Below the pieces are notes generated by a model. The model was given only the letters and a program-made list of their open reading frames with translations. It searched no databases and had not been told where the DNA came from. From the NCBI GenBank assembly GCA_023391535.1, contig JAEWAU010000096.1, positions 1 through 33,937 on the forward strand: DNA of 33,937 bases. The letters are read 5' to 3'. The stretch is from Bacillota bacterium. GTDB taxonomy: Bacteria > Bacillota > Clostridia > Oscillospirales > Ethanoligenentaceae. Numbering within the stretch: position 1 is the stretch's first letter; every line of letters starts with the position of its first letter. Position numbers and translations under genes: made by a program. Positions 15,484 to 23,369 of the stretch are shown here, piece by piece.

Positions 15484-16555
15484 AGCGGGCACAGGCGCGC
15501 CCGCGGCAGGCTCGTCGCTTTCCCCCGCCGAGGCGGTGAAAAGCTACCGCGGGCCGCAGGTGCGCATCATGGAGGTGTGCGGCACCCATACGCACGAGAT
15601 TTTCCGCCTGGGGATACGGGCCATCCTGCCCGAAAACGTCGTGCTCATCTCGGGGCCGGGCTGCCCCGTGTGCGTTACGCCCACGGGCTTTATCGACGAG
15701 GCCCGCTTCCTCGCGCTTCAGCGCGGCGTCACCGTTTGCACGTTCGGCGACCTCGTGCGCGTGCCGGGCAGCGAGGGAAATTTGGCCGCGGCGCGCGCGG
15801 CGGGCGCGCGCGTGCGGGTGGTGTATTCGCCGCTCGACGCCGCGGATTACGCCGCCGCGCACCCCGCCGAGGAGGTGGCGTTCCTTTCCGTGGGGTTTGA
15901 AACCACGGTGCCCGCGAGCTGCCTTGCCGTGAAGCGCGCAAGGCGGGAAAACCTGCGCAATTTCTCGCTGCTCACGGCCAACAAAACCATGGATAACGCC
16001 TATCCCCTGCTCGCGGGCAGCGCGGATGCCTTTTTGTACCCCGGGCACGTGAGCGCCATCACGGGCACCGAAATCTACGAAAAACTCGCGCGCGAGGGCA
16101 TTTCGGGGGCCGTGGCGGGCTTTTCGGCAAACGAGATCCTCTCCGCCGTCGCGCTCATCCTCAAAAAGCACGCGGAGGGCAGGCCCTTTTCGGCCAACTG
16201 CTACCCCCGCGTGGTGACGCGCGCGGGCAGCCCCGCGGCGCGCGCGCTCATTGCTGAAACCATGGCGCCGTGCGACGCGGTGTGGCGCGGCCTCGGGAAC
16301 ATCCCCGGCTCGGGCCTTGCGCTCGCGCCCGCTTACGCGGAGTTCGACGCGCGCCGCAAATACGCGGTGCCGGAGCTTCCCGGGCGCGAAAACCCCGGCT
16401 GCCGCTGCGGCGACGTGCTGCGCGGCGCGTGCCGCCCCACCGAATGCCCGCTGTTCGGCAAGGTGTGTACGCCCGAAAGCCCCGTTGGGGCCTGCATGGT
16501 TTCGAGCGAGGGCACCTGCGCGGCGTATTACAAGTATTCCGGCGCCGCGCTCTGA
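15464..16555 (+). CDS. hypD: HypD Fe(CN)2CO assembly scaffold
   Basis: 363 residues. Cys39 in MEVCGTHTHE, Cys67 and Cys70 in GPGCPVCVTP, and GFETTVPA are the HypD signature motifs. The C-terminal cysteine-rich segment (CRCGDVLRG, CPLFGKVC, EGTCAAYYKYS) holds the [4Fe-4S] cluster. HypD with HypC carries the iron centre while cyanide from HypE is attached. ATG 15464 is chosen because AAGGAG lies 10 bases upstream; a TTG six bases earlier is too close. All catalytic residues are present, so the protein should be functional. Confidence 0.95.
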   Translation: MPNPNAEAGTGAPAAGSSLSPAEAVKSYRGPQVRIMEVCGTHTHEIFRLGIRAILPENVVLISGPGCPVCVTPTGFIDEARFLALQRGVTVCTFGDLVRVPGSEGNLAAARAAGARVRVVYSPLDAADYAAAHPAEEVAFLSVGFETTVPASCLAVKRARRENLRNFSLLTANKTMDNAYPLLAGSADAFLYPGHVSAITGTEIYEKLAREGISGAVAGFSANEILSAVALILKKHAEGRPFSANCYPRVVTRAGSPAARALIAETMAPCDAVWRGLGNIPGSGLALAPAYAEFDARRKYAVPELPGRENPGCRCGDVLRGACRPTECPLFGKVCTPESPVGACMVSSEGTCAAYYKYSGAAL

Positions 16556-16624
16556 GCGTCTTCCGGTTCGCGTTTGATTTTTCGGATTTTTGATAGGATC
16601 TGACTTCGGAAAGGACCGTCGTTT

Positions 16625-17629
16625 ATGGATGGATTCGTGACTCTCGCCCACGGAGCCGGGGGGCGGCAGACCTCGCAGCTCATCGAAACGGTATTCAAGG
16701 CGCATTTCAACAACCCTGCCTTCACGGCCGACGACGCGGCCGTGCTCGAGCTCCCGGCCGGGAAGCTCGCCTTCACAACCGACGGCTTCATCGTCTCGCC
16801 GTGGGAATTCCCGGGCGGGAACGTGGGCAAGCTCAGCATCTGCGGCACCGTCAACGATCTTTCGTGCATGGGCGCGCAGCCGCGCTATCTCTCCTGCGCG
16901 TTCGTCATCGAGGAGGGCTTCCCGCTCGAAAACCTCGAAAAAATCGCCGCCGCCATGGAAAAGACGGCGAAGGAGGCGGGTGTCGCCATCGTGGCGGGCG
17001 ATACCAAGGTGGCCGGCAAGGGCCAGTGCGACGGCGTATTCATCACCACCACCGGTATCGGCACGCTGCTGCCGGGCGCATCCCCGGCCGGGAACCGGGC
17101 GCGCCCGGGCGACGCCGTCATCGTCACGGGCGATATCGGCCGCCACGGCTGCACCATCCTGCTTGCGCGCGGCAATTTCGGCATCGAGGCCGACTGCGAG
17201 AGCGACTGCGCGCCGCTGTGGGGCACGGTGCGCGCGCTGTTCGAGGCGGGCTGTTCCCCTCATGTGCTGCGCGACGCCACGCGCGGCGGCGTGGGCACCG
17301 TGCTCTACGAAATCGCGGAGCAGAGCGGCGTGGGCATCCGGCTCGACGCCTCCGCCGTGCCGGTGGCGCCTTCCGTCAAAGGTGTGTGCGGCATGCTCGG
17401 GCTCGAGCCGCTCTACCTTGCGTGCGAGGGGCGGCTCGTGGTGTTCGCGCCCAAAAGCGAGGCGGGAAAAATCGTGGAAACGCTGCGGGGCTGCCCCTAT
17501 TCGCAAAACGCCGCCGTCATCGGGGAAGTTACCGGGGAACTCCCCGGCCGCGTAACGGTGCGCACCGAGGTGGGCGGGCGCACGCTGCTGCCCCCGCCGG
17601 GCGGCGAGCTGCTGCCGCGCATCTGCTAG
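16625..17629 (+). CDS. hypE: HypE thiocarbamate dehydratase
   Basis: 334 residues. Related to PurM/SelD-type ATP-binding proteins: LAHGAGGR near the N terminus, DDAAVLELP, TTDGFIVSPWEFPGG, and RDATRGGVGTVL. It ends in LPRIC, the canonical C-terminal cysteine that HypF carbamoylates and HypE dehydrates to the thiocyanate. GGAAAGGA precedes ATG 16625, 69 bases after hypD. This is the last gene of the operon; strong hairpins follow immediately. hypA and hypB, needed for nickel insertion, are not found here. Confidence 0.95.
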   Translation: MDGFVTLAHGAGGRQTSQLIETVFKAHFNNPAFTADDAAVLELPAGKLAFTTDGFIVSPWEFPGGNVGKLSICGTVNDLSCMGAQPRYLSCAFVIEEGFPLENLEKIAAAMEKTAKEAGVAIVAGDTKVAGKGQCDGVFITTTGIGTLLPGASPAGNRARPGDAVIVTGDIGRHGCTILLARGNFGIEADCESDCAPLWGTVRALFEAGCSPHVLRDATRGGVGTVLYEIAEQSGVGIRLDASAVPVAPSVKGVCGMLGLEPLYLACEGRLVVFAPKSEAGKIVETLRGCPYSQNAAVIGEVTGELPGRVTVRTEVGGRTLLPPPGGELLPRIC

Positions 17630-17666
17630 GGTTCGGAGAACGGCTTTGGCCGTTTCCGAACCCTAG
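17626..17666 (+). terminator. First hairpin after hypE
   Basis: An 11-bp stem (CTAGGGTTCGG with its complement at 17656-17666) includes the hypE stop codon and encloses an inner ACGGC/GCCGT hairpin. No T-run follows directly, so it may act with the next hairpin. Confidence 0.5.
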
Positions 17667-17667
17667 C

Positions 17668-17713
17668 AAAAAGCATGGGTGCGCGGCCTTTGGGCCGCGC
17701 GCCCATGCTTTTT
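17668..17713. terminator. Bidirectional intrinsic terminator closing the operon
   Basis: AAAAAGCATGGG at 17668-17679 pairs with its exact complement at 17702-17713, and a GC-rich inner stem continues to a short loop; TTTTT follows on the plus strand. It ends the nitrogenase-like/hyp transcript. Confidence 0.9.
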
Positions 17714-17725
17714 GTGTCCGCGGCC

Positions 17726-17782
17726 GTTTGGCGGGAACCGCGGCCGTTTTACGAAGGCCGGGGTGTTTGGCGGGAGCCGCGG
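17726..17782 (+). repeat. Imperfect 18-bp direct repeats before metG
   Basis: GTTTGGCGGGAACCGCGG (17726-17743) recurs at 17765-17782 with one change (A to G), start-to-start distance 39 bases. They lie between the operon terminator and the metG promoter. The motif recalls T-box sequence superficially but lies upstream of the promoter. Function unknown. Confidence 0.5.
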
Positions 17783-17821
17783 CAGGTCGAAGCGCTTTGG
17801 GACGTAAAGCCCCGCCGCTTG

Positions 17822-17850
17822 TTGAATTTGGGCGCAAAGATTGGTATACT
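17822..17850 (+). promoter_or_regulatory. Promoter of metG operon
   Basis: TTGAAT (17822-17827), 17-base spacer, TATACT (17845-17850). Leader of about 75 bases before metG, too short for a T-box. Confidence 0.7.
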
Positions 17851-17930
17851 ATTCATAAATACCCGTTCGCCGCGCCAAAGCCCGTTTGGGGCCGGGGCGG
17901 CGGCGGAACAAGGAAATGGAAGGCATCGGA

Positions 17931-19901
17931 ATGGAACGGAAAAAATATTACATCACCACCCCCATCTACTACGCCTCGGCGAACCTGCATATCGGCAACA
18001 CCTACCCCACCGTGGCGGCGGACGCCATGGCGCGTTTTCGCCGCATGCAGGGGTATGATGTGATGTTTTTGACCGGCACCGACGAGCACGGCCAGAAGAT
18101 CGAGGACAAGGCCCGCGAGAAGGGCCTCGCGCCCAAAGCGTATGTGGACGGCATCGTCGCCACCATCCGGGAGCTGTGGAAGCTCTACGACATCTCTTAC
18201 GACCGCTTTATCCGCACCACCGACGACTACCACGAGCGCGCCGTGCAGAAGATTTTTCATCAGCTTCACGACCAGGGCGACATCTACAAGGGCAAGTACG
18301 AGGGCTGGTACTGCAAGCCGTGCGAATCCTTCTGGACGGACACCCAGCTTAAGGACGGCAAGTGCCCGGACTGCGGGCGCGAGGTGAAGTGGGCCGAGGA
18401 GGAAGCGTATTTCTTCCGGCTTTCGGCTTATGCGGATAGGCTTGTGGAGTACTACAAGGCCCACCCCGAGTTCATCCAGCCGCAGTCGCGCATGAACGAG
18501 ATGGTGAACAATTTCATTAAGCCCGGCCTTTCGGACCTGTGCGTGTCGCGCACCACGTTCTCGTGGGGCATCCCGGTGGATTTCGACCCGAAGCACGTGG
18601 TGTACGTGTGGGTGGATGCGCTCACCAACTATATCACGGCGCTCGGCTACGGCTCGGACGACGACAGCGACTATCGGAAGTACTGGCCCGCGGATGTGCA
18701 TCTGGTGGGCAAGGAGATCGTGCGTTTCCACACCATCATCTGGCCGGCGCTGCTCATGGCGCTCAAACTCCCGCTCCCGAAGCAGGTGTTCGGCCACGGC
18801 TGGCTGCTGCTGGGCGGGGATAAGATGTCCAAATCCAAGGGCAACATCATCGACCCGGTGGTGCTGCGCAACCGCTACGGCGTGGACGCCGTGCGCTATT
18901 TCCTGCTGCGCGAAATCCCCTTCGGAGCCGACGGCAACTTTTCCACCGAGGCGCTCATCGCGCGCATCAACTCGGATCTGGCAAACGACCTCGGGAATCT
19001 GGTTTCCCGCACGGCGGCCATGCTGCACCGCTATTTCGGCGGGAAGCTGCCCGCACAGCGCGAAGCCGGCGCGCCGGACGAAGAGCTTTCGGCGCTCGCC
19101 GTTTCGGTCGGGAAGTCCGCCGTACAGGCGATGGATGCGCTCCAGTATTCCACGGCGCTTTCGGAAATCTGGAAGTTTGTTTCGCGCACCAACAAGTATA
19201 TCGACGAAACCACGCCCTGGCAGCTTGCGAAGGACGAGGCGAAAAAACCGCGCCTTGCTTCGGTTCTCTACAATCTGTGCGAATCCATCCGGTTTTTATC
19301 GGTTTATCTCGCGCCGTTCATGCCTGAAACGGCCGCCGAGCTGCGCCGCCGCCTGCATCTGCCCGAAACCGCGGCGTGGGAGCAAACCGAAACGTTCGGC
19401 CTGCTGCCCGCCGAAGCGGAGCTGGAAAACGGCCCCGCGCTGTTCCCGCGGCTCGATCTTGCAAAGGAGCTCGAGGAGCTGGAGGCGCTCAAGCAGGGGA
19501 ACACAGAGGCCGCGCCGGCAGCCCCGGCCGCAAAGCCGGAAAGCAAGCCCGCAGGCGCCCCGGAGGGCGTTCCGGCGTCCATCGGCATCGAGGATTTCTC
19601 GAAGGTGCAGCTGCGCGTGGCCAAGGTGACGGCCTGCGAAAAGGTGGAGAAATCGGATAAGCTGCTCAAGCTCACGCTTAAGGTGGGGGAGGAGACGCGC
19701 ACGGTGGCCTCGGGCATTGCCAAATGGTACACACCCGAAAGCCTCACGGGCCGCAAGGTCCTGCTCGTGTATAACCTCAAGCCCGCGCGGCTGCGCGGCG
19801 TGGAGAGCCAGGGTATGATTCTGGCCGCCGATACGCCGGAGGGTGCGGCGCAGGTGATCTTTGTGGAGGACGCGGTGCCCGACGGGGCCGCGCTGCGCTG
19901 A
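17931..19901 (+). CDS. metG: Methionyl-tRNA synthetase
   Basis: 656 residues. HIGH-type motif HIGN at 20-23 and KMSKS at 298-302 identify a class I synthetase that charges methionine onto tRNA. The connective peptide has CKPC and CPDC pairs for zinc. The C-terminal part (about 552-656, IGIEDFSKVQLRVAKV) is the EMAP/Trbp111-like tRNA-binding domain that also dimerises the enzyme, joined by an Ala/Pro-rich linker. ATG 17931 is preferred: AAGG lies 7 bases upstream and the sequence begins MERKKYYITTPIYY as in the family; an ATG 15 bases earlier has its ribosome binding site too close. It leads an operon with tatD and a radical SAM gene. Confidence 0.97.
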   Translation: MERKKYYITTPIYYASANLHIGNTYPTVAADAMARFRRMQGYDVMFLTGTDEHGQKIEDKAREKGLAPKAYVDGIVATIRELWKLYDISYDRFIRTTDDYHERAVQKIFHQLHDQGDIYKGKYEGWYCKPCESFWTDTQLKDGKCPDCGREVKWAEEEAYFFRLSAYADRLVEYYKAHPEFIQPQSRMNEMVNNFIKPGLSDLCVSRTTFSWGIPVDFDPKHVVYVWVDALTNYITALGYGSDDDSDYRKYWPADVHLVGKEIVRFHTIIWPALLMALKLPLPKQVFGHGWLLLGGDKMSKSKGNIIDPVVLRNRYGVDAVRYFLLREIPFGADGNFSTEALIARINSDLANDLGNLVSRTAAMLHRYFGGKLPAQREAGAPDEELSALAVSVGKSAVQAMDALQYSTALSEIWKFVSRTNKYIDETTPWQLAKDEAKKPRLASVLYNLCESIRFLSVYLAPFMPETAAELRRRLHLPETAAWEQTETFGLLPAEAELENGPALFPRLDLAKELEELEALKQGNTEAAPAAPAAKPESKPAGAPEGVPASIGIEDFSKVQLRVAKVTACEKVEKSDKLLKLTLKVGEETRTVASGIAKWYTPESLTGRKVLLVYNLKPARLRGVESQGMILAADTPEGAAQVIFVEDAVPDGAALR

Positions 19902-19902
19902 G

Positions 19903-20751
19903 ATGGAACCGTTGCGCCTGTTCGATACCCACGCCCATTACGACGACCCCGCCTTTGATGCGGACCGGGATTCGCTGCTTGGCGAAACCCTGCCGCGCGC
20001 GGGCGTGCGCGGCGTCGTTACGTCCGGCACCTCCTACGCGTCGTGCGCGGCGTCGCAGGCCCTCGCGGAGCGCTACCCGTATGTGTGGTTCACGGCCGGT
20101 ATTCACCCCGAGGATGCCGAGCGCGACGTGCGCGCGGCGCTCGGCCTGCCGGAGCCTGCGGACGATGGCGGCACGGAGCCGCTTTCGGACGGGCAGATCG
20201 AAGAGGGCGTTCGCCTTGCCGTTTTGCGCGTGGAGCCGTTTTTGCGGCACGAAAAATGCGTGGCGGTGGGGGAGATCGGCCTCGATTACCACTGGCCCAT
20301 CGACCGGCGGCTTCAGAACACGCTGTTTACGCGTCAGCTTGAGCTTGCCGCCGCACACAATCTGCCCGTGGTGATCCACGACCGCGAAGCCCACGCCGAT
20401 ACGCTCGCGGCGCTGCGCCGCTTCCGCCCGCGCGGCACGGTGCACTGCTTTTCGGGCAGCGCCGAAATGGCCAAAGAGGTGCTGGCCCTTGGGCTGTATC
20501 TCGGCTTTACGGGCAGCATCACGTTCAAAAACAACAAAAAGGCCCCCGCCGTGCTGGCCGCGACGCCGTGCGGCCGCATCCTGACGGAGACCGACTGCCC
20601 CTACATGGCGCCGGAGCCGCTGCGCGGCTCGCGGTGCGATTCCTCCATGATCTCCCGCACGCTGCCGTTCATCGCGCAGGTAAAGGGCGTGGAGGAAGCC
20701 GAGGCCGCGCGCTTCGCGGAGGAAAACGCCCGCGCCCTGTTCGGGCTTTGA
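19903..20751 (+). CDS. tatD: TatD-family metal-dependent DNase
   Basis: 282 residues. Metal-binding DTHAHYDD at the N terminus, GEIGLDYHW, VIHDREAH, GTVHCFSG and TETDCPYMAPEP are the TatD hydrolase motifs. The family acts as a 3'-5' exonuclease/DNase and commonly follows metG in Firmicutes. Its ATG begins one base after the metG stop codon, so it is co-translated. A loop insertion around residues 85-105 (DDGGTEPLSDGQIEEG) is longer than in typical members. The family is firm; the cellular substrate is not. Confidence 0.93.
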   Translation: MEPLRLFDTHAHYDDPAFDADRDSLLGETLPRAGVRGVVTSGTSYASCAASQALAERYPYVWFTAGIHPEDAERDVRAALGLPEPADDGGTEPLSDGQIEEGVRLAVLRVEPFLRHEKCVAVGEIGLDYHWPIDRRLQNTLFTRQLELAAAHNLPVVIHDREAHADTLAALRRFRPRGTVHCFSGSAEMAKEVLALGLYLGFTGSITFKNNKKAPAVLAATPCGRILTETDCPYMAPEPLRGSRCDSSMISRTLPFIAQVKGVEEAEAARFAEENARALFGL

Positions 20752-20812
20752 AACCGCCCCGCCGGGCCCTGCGCCATTTTCCGCAAACCGCGTTCAGAAA
20801 GGAAAACCCGCT

Positions 20813-21427
20813 ATGGCGATGACCGTTACGTACAAAATCGGTTCGAGCATTTATGTAAACCTCACCAACCGCTGCAGCAACCGCTGCGAGTTCTGCATCC
20901 GCGGAAACGGCGATTCCGTGGGCGGCTCCGCTTCCCTGTGGCTCGACCGCGAGCCCACGGTGGAGGAGGCGGTGCAGGCGCTGCGTGAGAACGCGCCGCG
21001 CGGGGACGCGCCGGGCTGCCGCGAGATCGTGTTCTGCGGCTACGGCGAGCCCACGGAGCGCCTCGGGGACCTTCTGGAGATCTGCCGGCGCGTCAAACCG
21101 CTGGGGCTGCCCGTGCGCATCAACACAAACGGCCAGGCCGATCTCATCCACGGCCGGGCCACCGCGCCGGAGTTGAAGGGCCTGGTGGATACCGTTTCCA
21201 TCAGCCTCAACGCGCCGGATTCAGCCAAGTACGACCGCCTCTGCCACAGCGAATACGGCGAAAAAGCCTTTTCCGTGCTGCTCGATTACGCGAAAAGCTG
21301 CAAGGCCTATGTGCCGCACGTGGTGCTTTCGGTGGTGGACGTGATGGCGAAGGACGAGATCGAGGCCTGCCGCGCGCTTGCGGAGAATTTGGGCGTGGAG
21401 TTCCGCGTGCGGGAGCTGATCCAGTAA
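20813..21427 (+). CDS. TatD-linked radical SAM protein
   Basis: 204 residues. CSNRCEFC near the N terminus is the Cys-x3-Cys-x2-Cys site for the [4Fe-4S] cluster and S-adenosylmethionine. The rest fits a short radical SAM barrel (FCGYGEPTERL, RINTNGQADL, VSISLNAPD). Its place right behind tatD matches the described but uncharacterised TatD-associated radical SAM family. AAAGGA precedes ATG 20813. No auxiliary cluster domain is seen. Substrate is unknown; translation- or nucleic-acid-related modification is a guess from its neighbours. Confidence 0.85.
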   Translation: MAMTVTYKIGSSIYVNLTNRCSNRCEFCIRGNGDSVGGSASLWLDREPTVEEAVQALRENAPRGDAPGCREIVFCGYGEPTERLGDLLEICRRVKPLGLPVRINTNGQADLIHGRATAPELKGLVDTVSISLNAPDSAKYDRLCHSEYGEKAFSVLLDYAKSCKAYVPHVVLSVVDVMAKDEIEACRALAENLGVEFRVRELIQ

Positions 21428-21435
21428 AGAACAAA

Positions 21436-21466
21436 GCGCGGAAAGCGAACAGAACGCTTTCCGCGC
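21436..21466. terminator. Hairpin after the radical SAM gene
   Basis: A 12-bp perfect stem (GCGCGGAAAGCG, complement at 21455-21466) with a 7-base loop. It lacks a following T-run, so it probably works together with the next hairpin. Confidence 0.45.
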
Positions 21467-21481
21467 CGCCATAACCGCTGA

Positions 21482-21527
21482 AAAGGCCCTCTGCAAGCCG
21501 CGCTTCGCGCCGCCGCAGAGGGCCTTT
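21482..21527. terminator. Bidirectional terminator between radical SAM and GH13 genes
   Basis: AAAGGCCCTCTGC pairs exactly with GCAGAGGGCCTTT, with T residues on both strands, between two convergent genes. Confidence 0.75.
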
Positions 21528-21540
21528 ACGATTTTGCGGA

Positions 21541-23079
21541 TTAGAGCGCGTAAACGCCCAGCGACTGCCCGCCCATGGAAAGGCGCCCGCCGCCGAGCGC
21601 GCAGGAACCGAGCTGCAGCGCGGGCGAACCGGCGAAACCGAGCGGAATTTCCGCGGCGCGCCACGAGGGGTTCACGGCGATGAGGAATCCGCCGCGGCGG
21701 AACACGAACGGGTATTTGTCCTTCTCCGCATAAACGACCTCGAAATTGGCCTCGGCCTGCAGGTCGGGGTTTTGGTGGCGCAGCGCGAGCGCTGCGCGCA
21801 CGGCGCCGAGCAGCGAACCCGGGTCGTTTTGCTGCGCCTGCACCGTGGGTGCGCACGCGCGCTCGTCCGCCGGGAGGTAGAGCCGGGATTTTTCGGCGGA
21901 GGAGAAGCCGTGGTTTTTCGTATCGTCCCACTGCATGGGCGTGCGCGTGCCGGTGCGCGCATAGCCGCCCTCCACGCTCGTCAAATCGAAATACTGCATG
22001 CCGATTTCGTCGCCGTAATACAGAAACGGCACGCCGGGCATCAGGAACAGGAACGTGTAGGCGAGCTTGCACTCCGTTTCGTCAAACGCCTTCGTCATGC
22101 GCGGGGTGTCGTGGTTGCAGGTGATAAAGCTCATGTAGCCCTTGCCCTTGCAGGCTTCGTAGCGCGGCAGGTAATCGTTCAGGAAGGCCGTGATGTCGCC
22201 CCTGCCCTGCCGGCTGAAAAAGCTCAGCTGGCGGCCGTCGCCCTCCGTTTTGCGAAACAGCGCGTGGTAGCCGTTGTAGCTGTGGTCGAGGTAGAAATCC
22301 ATGTGGAAGCCCGCCTGCGCAACAGCCTTTTCGGGGTTCGACCATTCGGCCACCAGCGCGGCCTCGGGGTAGTCGCGGTCGAGCATGGCGCGCACGCTGC
22401 GCCACAGCTCGCAGGTGGCGGTTTTTTCCTCGTCGTTTTTCACGAGCGAATCGGCCATGTCCACGCGGAAGCCGTCGCAGCCCATATCGAGCCAGAAGCG
22501 CATCACGTCCTTCATGGCCTCGAGCGTGGCGGCGCAGTCCGGGTGCGTATAGGGGAGCTGCCACGGCGCGGTGATCTTGTTGAAGCCGTAATTGAGCGCG
22601 GGCTGCGAGGAAAAGAAGTTGAGCAGGCAGCAGGCGTCCCGCTGCGAAACACCGCACAGGTAGCCGAAATCCGCCGGGCGGTTCCACACGGAATCCGTCC
22701 AGATATAGCGGTTGGAAAATTCGTTTTTCTCCGCAAGCTGGCTTTTCTGGAACCACCCGTGCTTGTAGGAGGTGTGCCCCGGAACCAGATCGAGCACGAT
22801 GTGCATCCCCTTGCGGTGCGCTTCCTCAAAGCAGCGCCTGAGGTCGGCGTTGGTGCCGTAGCGCGGGGCCACTTTTTTGTAATCGCTCACGTCGTAGCCC
22901 GCGTCCATGAACGGGGATTCGAAGCAGGGGTTGATCCAGACGGCGTTGCAGCCGAGCGAGCGGACATAATCGAGCTTTTCGGTAATGCCGTTTATGTCGC
23001 CGATACCGTCCCCGTTGGTATCGTAAAAGCTTTGCGGGTAAATTTCGTAAAACACGGCGTCGCCAAGCCAAGCGGGCAT
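21541..23079 (-). CDS. GH13 alpha-glucosidase / alpha-amylase family enzyme
   Basis: 512 residues without signal peptide, so cytoplasmic. The barrel begins DAVFYEIYPQSFYDTNGDGIGD. Catalytic residues: nucleophile Asp207 in DGFRVDMAD, acid/base Glu245 in LVAEWSNP, transition-state stabiliser Asp324 in CNHDTPRM. It hydrolyses or transfers alpha-glucosidic bonds of imported oligosaccharides; oligo-1,6-glucosidase or alpha-glucosidase is likely, but subfamily cannot be fixed by eye. A C-terminal beta domain is present. Start ATG 23079 follows GGAGGAATTTTT; the frame is open further upstream but lacks any ribosome binding site. A strong promoter lies upstream. Confidence 0.9.
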   Translation of the reverse strand: MPAWLGDAVFYEIYPQSFYDTNGDGIGDINGITEKLDYVRSLGCNAVWINPCFESPFMDAGYDVSDYKKVAPRYGTNADLRRCFEEAHRKGMHIVLDLVPGHTSYKHGWFQKSQLAEKNEFSNRYIWTDSVWNRPADFGYLCGVSQRDACCLLNFFSSQPALNYGFNKITAPWQLPYTHPDCAATLEAMKDVMRFWLDMGCDGFRVDMADSLVKNDEEKTATCELWRSVRAMLDRDYPEAALVAEWSNPEKAVAQAGFHMDFYLDHSYNGYHALFRKTEGDGRQLSFFSRQGRGDITAFLNDYLPRYEACKGKGYMSFITCNHDTPRMTKAFDETECKLAYTFLFLMPGVPFLYYGDEIGMQYFDLTSVEGGYARTGTRTPMQWDDTKNHGFSSAEKSRLYLPADERACAPTVQAQQNDPGSLLGAVRAALALRHQNPDLQAEANFEVVYAEKDKYPFVFRRGGFLIAVNPSWRAAEIPLGFAGSPALQLGSCALGGGRLSMGGQSLGVYAL

Positions 23080-23176
23080 AAAAATTCCTCCAAAACGTCT
23101 CCGCGCTCCCGGCTTTGCGCCGTGGGAGGCGGGAACGCGTTTATTTCGCGGCGCACTGCGCCGGGTCTTCCTTTCC

Positions 23177-23204
23177 ATTATAGAAGCCCGCGCGCCGCTG
23201 TCAA
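23177..23204 (-). promoter_or_regulatory. Promoter of the GH13 gene
   Basis: Minus-strand TTGACA (23199-23204) and TATAAT (23177-23182) with a 16-base spacer, a near-consensus sigma-A promoter. Leader of about 90 bases. Confidence 0.8.
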
Positions 23205-23251
23205 CCCGTATGCGTTCGTTCCGAATATGCCGCAAAACGGGATGGGAACGG

Positions 23252-23280
23252 TTGAATCCCGCAGAAAATCACGGTAAAAT
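23252..23280 (+). promoter_or_regulatory. Promoter of the Gfo/Idh/MocA gene
   Basis: TTGAAT (23252-23257), 17-base spacer, TAAAAT (23275-23280), about 90 bases before the start codon. It lies back to back with the GH13 promoter in a 290-base divergent region that contains nothing else I can identify. Confidence 0.6.
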
Positions 23281-23369
23281 AGGAAACGGAAAAAAGGCGC
23301 GCAAAACAAGAACAGGCAGAGCGGCAGAAATGCTGCAAGATTAGGTAAAGCGAAAGGGGAACGCCGCGT

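Noticed and set aside
15443..17506. 687-codon minus-strand frame opposite hypD and hypE
   Set aside because: Composition artefact of GC-rich coding sequence. hypD and hypE on the plus strand carry all family motifs.
17714..17800. Possible T-box riboswitch before metG (GGCGGGAACCGCGG resembles the T-box sequence)
   Set aside because: The motif lies upstream of the metG promoter, occurs twice, and lacks the UGGN bulge context and specifier stem. The transcript leader itself is only about 80 bases.
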